Source: Cutaneotrichosporon cavernicola (taxonomy: Eukaryota > Basidiomycota > Tremellomycetes > Trichosporonales > Trichosporonaceae). From it: a stretch of DNA of 64,000 bases. Below the pieces are notes generated by a model, which was not told where the DNA came from, searched no databases, and saw only the letters and a list, made by a program, of their open reading frames with translations. Below, one piece after another: positions 58,547 through 64,000 of the stretch; the first letter of the stretch is position 1; every line of letters begins with the position of its first letter. A program made the position numbers and the translations under genes. Location: the NCBI RefSeq assembly GCF_030864355.1, contig NC_083397.1, positions 620,001 to 684,000 on the forward strand, in the 5' to 3' direction.

Positions 58547-61345
58547 ATGCCTCCATCATCCCTCTACATTGAAGACCAACTCGATTATTCCACCCTCGAT
58601 CAAGACTACCTCGACGACTACGACTACGATGACGACCTGTACTACCCCGAGGTCCCCTCCTCTGCGGCCAACCTCGGTCCAGCCAAGAAAGTCAAGCAGC
58701 CAAAAAAGGGCGGATTAAAGCACAAGTCCAAGTCCAAGGACGACGAGGCAGAGGAGGACGAGGTCAGCCCATGGTAAGGTTTAGGGCCACACACGTGCTT
58801 ACATCAGCCATCTCCTCAATCTGCCCAATGACGTCCTCCACGTTCTTCTGGTGCGCCTACCCCCCATCTGCCTCCTCCAGCTCGGCGCTACGTGCAAGCT
58901 CCTACGCGACGAGCTCAAGAGTGAATCTGTTTGGCGCCAGTGCTACATCAACCGCTTCCTGTGGGATGGTGCCGCTGGGAATGGCCGCGCCCGCGAGGAA
59001 GTCAAGGCTCTCGTCCAAGGCTGCTCCGGTGTCGGCGGACGCGGATGGAAGAAGGAAGCCCTGTCCCGCGAGGCCATGCTCGAGTAGGCACAGGTTCCCG
59101 ATCGAGCTGACGTCAGGCGCTGGCTCGTGTCGCGCAGCTCCAACGTCATACATCACCCTTTTCCGGTCCTCATCAACAAGATGTCGCTCTCGTACCCACC
59201 TCTGCTTCCCCATGCCAAGGCACCGATGGTCGTGGGCAAGATGAGCAACTCGGGTTCGAATTCTCCTGCGGGGTCTAGCGCCAAGATTTCTCACCGCCAG
59301 CGCTACGAGGCCATGAAGGCTGTCTCGACCCGTCCATCGCCGGTACTTTACTGCGCGAGTCAGGAGCACGCGGCGGTCATCAAGAGCGACCCTCTCACGG
59401 GCAAGGTATCCAAGGGCGTCTGGGGTCCGACGGAGGAAGGTGAGATTCACACTCGTATTCATATGGACAGAACTGACTCCAAGCTAACTTCCATATCCGT
59501 CCCCAGTGGGACCCGGGACTCGCATCAGCCATCTTCCTTCCCAGGCGTTCACATAACCACATCCTCTGGGGCCTTCTCAGCGGTTCCTGCGTCCACACCA
59601 CGGTACAGGCTCGAGCACACGCTAAGTATGGCGGTCGGCCGACATCGGTCAACGTCATGTCCTTGCCCAACGACATGCACGAAGGTGCTGTTCTGTCAAT
59701 CTACCAGCCCGAGTCGCAGGGCAAGGACCCCATGAAGTGGGTGACAGGCGGCCAGGACGGACGCCTCAAGTACTGGCAACTCAACCCTGGCTCTACCAAG
59801 TCGGGCAAGCTGACGCCCTCCGAGGGCGTCCCTGCGAGCATCACCTGCCTCTTTAGCTCCGAGCCTGTTGAGAAGCCTTTCAAGGAGCGTTCCGAGGAGG
59901 TTCGCTTGCGGCAGATGGCAAGCCCTGATGGCATCTACCTCTCGGCTTGCGACGTCCAGCACGACGTCGTATGCGGTGTCACGTGCGACGGTGACCTCCG
60001 TCTCTGGTTCGACGCCGCCACCAACCCGACCGAAGTTCGCCTCGACGTTGGCTCGGAGGCAGATTACGGTGGTGTGACCGAGCTCAACCTCGTCACGTCG
60101 CGGTGTGCCAACGGAGTCTCTGCGTCTGTGCTTATCCACCACTTGCGCCACCCGAATTTTGCCCGTCACGATATCTCGCTTGACGGCGAGTCACACAAAG
60201 TAAAGACAACCTTCTTCAGCTCGGATGGAGAGGCCCCTCTCACCACTCTGCGGGCCTTCCTCCTCCCTTCGTCCCCTATCTCGCAACCTCCCGAGGCGCA
60301 GTACACGCTATCGGCTCGTATCATTACACCCACCGACTCTGGTGTCGCCTCTCCTGCTGCACCAGATGTAGATGTGGAGAATGTGGAGAATGTGGAGAAC
60401 GTGCGCAAAGTCGCCGCCGCAGCTGAGCAGTTCGGCCGCGTCGTGGTCGGGGGTGATTCCAATGGCCGCGTGTACATCTGGGAGTGGGATGGCCGTTCTG
60501 TTGGTGACATTATCAAACCTATCCGCGACTGGGCCGTTGGTGACGGTAAGATCACGTGCGTGGAAATGTCCTGCGGCCTCGTCGCTGTCGGTGCGTTTAA
60601 TGGCCAGGTGTGGGTGTACGATCCCCTCCCACCTGAACCTACGCGTCTACGCAAGCTGGGCTCGCCAGCTCACCTCACACCTGGAGACCTCATCGTCGCC
60701 GGAAGCGACGAGCACCGTGCCAAGTTCTTCAACGTCAACCACCTGATCCTTGAGAACGACCTCATCATTGCTGGGATCGGCAGAAACGTCCTTGCGTGGC
60801 GTGCTGGCACAGGCAAGGGTCGTCAATCGGGCAAGAACGCCAATGTCAACCGCCGTGGAGGCCCCACTGGGGGAAGGAGCGAGTTCCGGGGTCCCTCGCG
60901 TACCCTCGACCTGCGTGACCTTCATCAAGACGCGGTTGACTCTCATTACGAGATCCGGGCGGAGAACGAGGCAACACGTGCCCACACGTCGCACGAGGAC
61001 CAGCACCTCGCTGCAATGAACGACTTGGGGTTGGCGGACGGTGACGAGGCCTTGCGGTACGCGATTCTGCTGTCCCAGCAAGAAGCGGACGCGTCTGCGG
61101 CTGCGTCGCGGTTGTCGGCTGCGTCGCCTGCAGAACGTCGGCGAGCGGATCCGGGAATGGGAGTGGGAGTGCCTGATGCGTCCCTCGAGGAGGGTACGGG
61201 TGTGAGTGACGATGAGGCCGCGGCTATCGAGGCAGTGGCGGAATTCGAACGTGCTGAGGCGGCTCGGAAGGCGGCACGGGCTCAGGAGGATGAAGAGGAC
61301 CTGGCGGACGTGTTGGAACAGATCCGCTTGGCGGAGATGAGATGA
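58547..61345 (+). CDS. F-box / WD40 / UIM protein, UFO1-like
   Basis: The likely role is substrate receptor of an SCF ubiquitin ligase. Exon 1 (58547-58773) encodes an acidic, Tyr/Asp-rich start (DQDYLDDYDYDDDLYYP). After a 34-bp intron (58774-58807) comes an F-box (HLLNLPNDVLHVLLVRLPP, then QLGATCKLLRDELKSESVWR). WD40 blades follow over ~350 residues (VTGGQDGRLKYWQL, VTCDGDLRLWFD, VVVGGDSNGRVYIWEWDG). The C-terminus holds a UIM-type helix (DEALRYAILLSQQEADAS) and a second possible one (DLADVLEQIRLAEM). This order, F-box, WD40, UIM, is that of yeast Ufo1, which degrades Ho endonuclease after DNA-damage signalling. Two more short introns lie near 59091-59116 and 59440-59506. The specific substrate is unknown. 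Confidence 0.82.
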
Positions 61346-61897
61346 CAGAGGCGGGTTTGGCGGGAGCGGAAGGGGGATTAGCCTGTTATCGAACATAGAG
61401 ATATTTCACATTGAATGTATCATATCAGTCAAAGTCGGGAAGCCTTCTAGTGAGCACCCTGGTAGCAAGGGGAAATTATGTAATACCTTTAACACGTTTG
61501 AGACTTGTTTATATGGAATCTAATCAAACTTTGTCAACTTGTAAGGCAATGACGCGAATGATTTTGCCCGATTAGGAAAACATTACTGTCTCGGTCTCTG
61601 TCTCTGTCGTCTCTGTCTCGTGGCAGGCAAGGCCCCTTTATCCTTTAATCCTTACCTTGGACACTAGCAACCAACAACAACATTCACCAGTCGTCGTATC
61701 CCGCCCTCTTCTGCTAGTTCTACATCTCATCAACTTGAACCCGCTGCTACCCTTTGGATTCTACACCAACCCCAAAATCGCGTCGGCTGAGGCCGTGGCC
61801 CTCAGTCTACCATCAATGGAACGCGCAAACTAAGCAACATCTTCCTCCACATTTCTCCATCTCAGCACCCACATACTCCCACTTTACCAACACTCCA
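61346..61897. other. Intergenic, promoter of the SprT-like gene
   Basis: Contains a ctctgtctc-rich stretch (about 61590-61622) and caaccaacaacaac leader-like sequence. No gene is seen. Confidence 0.5.
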
Positions 61898-64000
61898 ATG
61901 GCACCGCGACGCGACAAGCGCGCGCCCCGCTTGCCGGTCAGCACGTTCGCGCCGGCCTCCCCTCCACCCCGCCCACCATGCCGTCCCCGTCCCAACCTCC
62001 GCCCGGCCATAGCTGTCCCCCCAAGCTCGTCTGGCGACCTCTCCGCCCCTCCCTCGACATGCTCGATCCCCAGCACACCAACACGCGCGTATAGTCGTGG
62101 CGAGATGCTCACGTCCCCCCGGTTCGACTGGGACGTGCCACGGCCCCCACCGAGCGATGTGGACTCGGACTATCCCAGCCTCGAGTTTCCCAGTCCGCTG
62201 CCTAGTCCTGGGTGTAAGTCTCGCCTCCATCTCATCGGGGGTGCGCTGTCCTTCCTTTGCCAAACCCACGTTCCACACTATCCCCTGGCTTGCTCATCGG
62301 CGTCGCGAGGGCTGTGCCAGTGGACTCTACTCCGCGCATCCGCCCAGACCGTTCTCCTGGGACCACAGCTAACAGTAGTACCCCGCGTCGAATTCCGCTC
62401 TACGCCTACGCCCGTCGTCGCGCGCGGCGGCGCAGCTTTCACTCCACGCCCATCACGTTTCCGCGAACCATCACCATCCTCGCCCAGCCGCTTAGGACGG
62501 AAGATCAGCCTCAACAACCTCGGTCCGGCGTATGCTGCCGTCGAAGCTGAGCAGACGTTGCACCTCGAGGCGGTCGAAGGCATGGAGGAGCTGGAAGATT
62601 TCGACGACGACGGCGACTCGACGTTCAGCTCGGCCAGCAGCTTCCCTGGTCTCGCGTCGCTGAGCAGTTTTCCTGGACGCGCGCGTCTAGGCCCACCTGT
62701 GGAATTGCTGAGCGCGTCTGAGGTCGTTGCTGCGTCTGAGACAGAGGTTGTACCAGAACCAGCAGCGGAAGAGGAGGAGGAAGTGGAATATCAGCTAGAT
62801 GAGGATGAGGTCGACCTCGAGCTCGACATGTGGGTATCCTCTACTATTGTCACCCACGACTCGCTGACCCCCAGCCGCCACCTCTCGCTCACGTCGACAT
62901 CGACGGCCAACACATCGTCTTCCGACGGCGGGTCAGCGCCCACAACTCCCGGACGAAATCGCGACCTCTCTGCCTCCCTCGTTCCAACAGGCGCGTTGTC
63001 ACCTACGCTCTCAGCAATTTCCGCTTCGACCATTAGCAAGAGCGGCACGACCGACAGCCTGTGCTCTCCAACCGAGAGCATTGAGATCTTATCGCCCACC
63101 TCTTCACCGCCATTACGCGCACCAAGTGTGCCGGCCACGCCACGACATGAGGCGACGGGTTACGCCAGCGACGAGAGTGACATGATCGTCCCACGTCGAC
63201 GGCTGATCGGGCGGCGCATCATCGTCAGCGATGACGAGGACGCGCCGGCCCGGCCTCGTGGATTGCGTGGGCGGATCCCAGCTGCCATTGCAAAATTGAA
63301 CGCGTCCAGTGACGAGGACGAGGAGCCCGAGTTCCTTATGGACTCGAGTATGGACAGCGCGGGGTCTCTGCGCGAGTTCATCCTGTCAGACTCGGAGGTG
63401 GAGGAAGACGTCGCCGACGGTGGGGACGACGATGATGAAGAAGCGTCATCGTCTGAGGTGGATTCAGATGAACCTGCCACCGGCGACACTCTCCCGATAC
63501 CCGTGATCAACCTCGTCAGTGACAGCGAGGACGATCGGCCCTTGGCACCGTCGCCGCCCTCGTCTGCTGTGTTGACCTTCTCACCGCCCCCACCACCAGT
63601 GTCCGTGCCAGACATCGGCTCCATGTCCCTCTCTGAGCCAGCCAAGCTTGCCCCGCCGCCCCGGCCCCAGCCACGCAAACAGATGAGTCCACGTGAGTGG
63701 GAGGCCCACCGCGTAAAGTATGCGCAGGCGCTATTCGAAGAGCTCGACGTGAACGTGTTCGACGCGCAACTTGGTCGCAGAGGTGCCGGGTGCACCATCA
63801 AGTGGGATACACGTATCAACAAGAGTGCGGGGATGGCGCACCGCCGCGCAACGCGACACAAGGACGGTACCAGCAGCCAAGAGGTATGGATCGCGCTCGC
63901 AACCAAGGTCGTCACGGAAGAGAGACAGATTCGGGACACGCTCGCACACGAAATGTGTCACGTCGCGGCATGGGTTATCAGTAAAGAGTTCAAGAACCCA
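61898..64000 (+). CDS. GCNA/ACRC-type SprT-like metalloprotease, 3' end beyond window
   Basis: Proteases of this group clear DNA-protein crosslinks. Reading starts at the Met at 61898 (MAPRRDKRAPRLPVSTF). Introns lie at ~62215-62374 and 62829-62873. About 480 disordered, acidic residues contain several SUMO-interacting-type motifs: RRIIVSDDED, EFILSDSEVEED and IPVINLVSDSEDD. The SprT-like domain starts near 63690 (MSPREWEAHRVKYAQALFEE). It has the zinc-protease helix LAHEMCHVAAWVIS, with HEMCH as HExxH. The window ends just after this helix, so the third zinc ligand and any zinc ribbon or HMG part are not visible. Acidic SIM-bearing N-termini are typical of GCNA rather than Spartan. Confidence 0.85.
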   Translation, partial: MAPRRDKRAPRLPVSTFAPASPPPRPPCRPRPNLRPAIAVPPSSSGDLSAPPSTCSIPSTPTRAYSRGEMLTSPRFDWDVPRPPPSDVDSDYPSLEFPSPLPSPGCKSRLHLIGGALSFLCQTHVPHYPLACSSASRGLCQWTLLRASAQTVLLGPQLTVVPRVEFRSTPTPVVARGGAAFTPRPSRFREPSPSSPSRLGRKISLNNLGPAYAAVEAEQTLHLEAVEGMEELEDFDDDGDSTFSSASSFPGLASLSSFPGRARLGPPVELLSASEVVAASETEVVPEPAAEEEEEVEYQLDEDEVDLELDMWVSSTIVTHDSLTPSRHLSLTSTSTANTSSSDGGSAPTTPGRNRDLSASLVPTGALSPTLSAISASTISKSGTTDSLCSPTESIEILSPTSSPPLRAPSVPATPRHEATGYASDESDMIVPRRRLIGRRIIVSDDEDAPARPRGLRGRIPAAIAKLNASSDEDEEPEFLMDSSMDSAGSLREFILSDSEVEEDVADGGDDDDEEASSSEVDSDEPATGDTLPIPVINLVSDSEDDRPLAPSPPSSAVLTFSPPPPPVSVPDIGSMSLSEPAKLAPPPRPQPRKQMSPREWEAHRVKYAQALFEELDVNVFDAQLGRRGAGCTIKWDTRINKSAGMAHRRATRHKDGTSSQEVWIALATKVVTEERQIRDTLAHEMCHVAAWVISKEFKNP

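Overview
This window is nuclear DNA of a GC-rich basidiomycete fungus. I infer a tremellomycete yeast, probably of the Trichosporonales type. The reasons are protein families typical of basidiomycetes (PHD-TFIIS-SPOC BYE1, DUF7330-like and CFEM membrane proteins, a tremellomycete-style laccase) and a very compact intron style. Most introns are 31-60 nt long, with GTRNGT donors and a branch-point motif CTRAC lying only a few bases before the AG (ctgacaccag, ctaacgtcag, ctgaccccag). Where I rebuilt whole gene models by splicing, each one closes in frame. The species name is not supported by anything I can read directly.

Layout. 0.36-7.3 kb holds housekeeping genes: ornithine acetyltransferase (arginine synthesis), a PTC7-type mitochondrial phosphatase, the mitochondrial GatB/PET112 tRNA amidotransferase subunit and a SCAMP vesicle protein. 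7.8-12.0 kb carries two neighbouring cell-surface receptors-like genes. One has a CFEM ectodomain and one a beta-sandwich-like ectodomain, but they share the same transmembrane segment and cytoplasmic tail. A third, decayed relative lies at 33.3-34.2 kb. 12-14.3 kb is mostly non-coding, with a possible spliced snoRNA host. 14.4-25 kb has cyclophilin-40, the copper chaperone CCS1, an unknown protein built from four duplicated exons, arginase and CCT4. 25-35 kb is more accessory: a Tyr/Pro-rich protein with microexons, two tail-to-tail PPxY proteins (one with a CaaX box), an eisosome Pil1-type protein, and gene remnants.

35.7-47.3 kb contains the Golgi Ypt6-GEF subunit RIC1, a NUR1/MUG154 nuclear-rim protein, a long acidic repeat protein with a lysine tail, and an intronless secreted laccase. 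49.4-58.2 kb is a run of three chromatin genes on one strand: an HP1/Swi6-type chromo and chromoshadow protein, BYE1, and the JmjC demethylase JHD1. JHD1 faces a UFO1-like F-box/WD40/UIM gene across a 353-bp shared promoter. The window ends inside a GCNA/SprT-like metalloprotease gene rich in SUMO-interacting motifs.

Functional links: arginine synthesis and breakdown are both present within 22 kb (ARG7-like, CAR1). Cyclophilin-40 and CCT4 serve protein folding. HP1, BYE1 and JHD1 together read or erase histone methylation and act with RNA polymerase II. I saw no tRNA or rRNA genes, no intact transposon and no CRISPR array.
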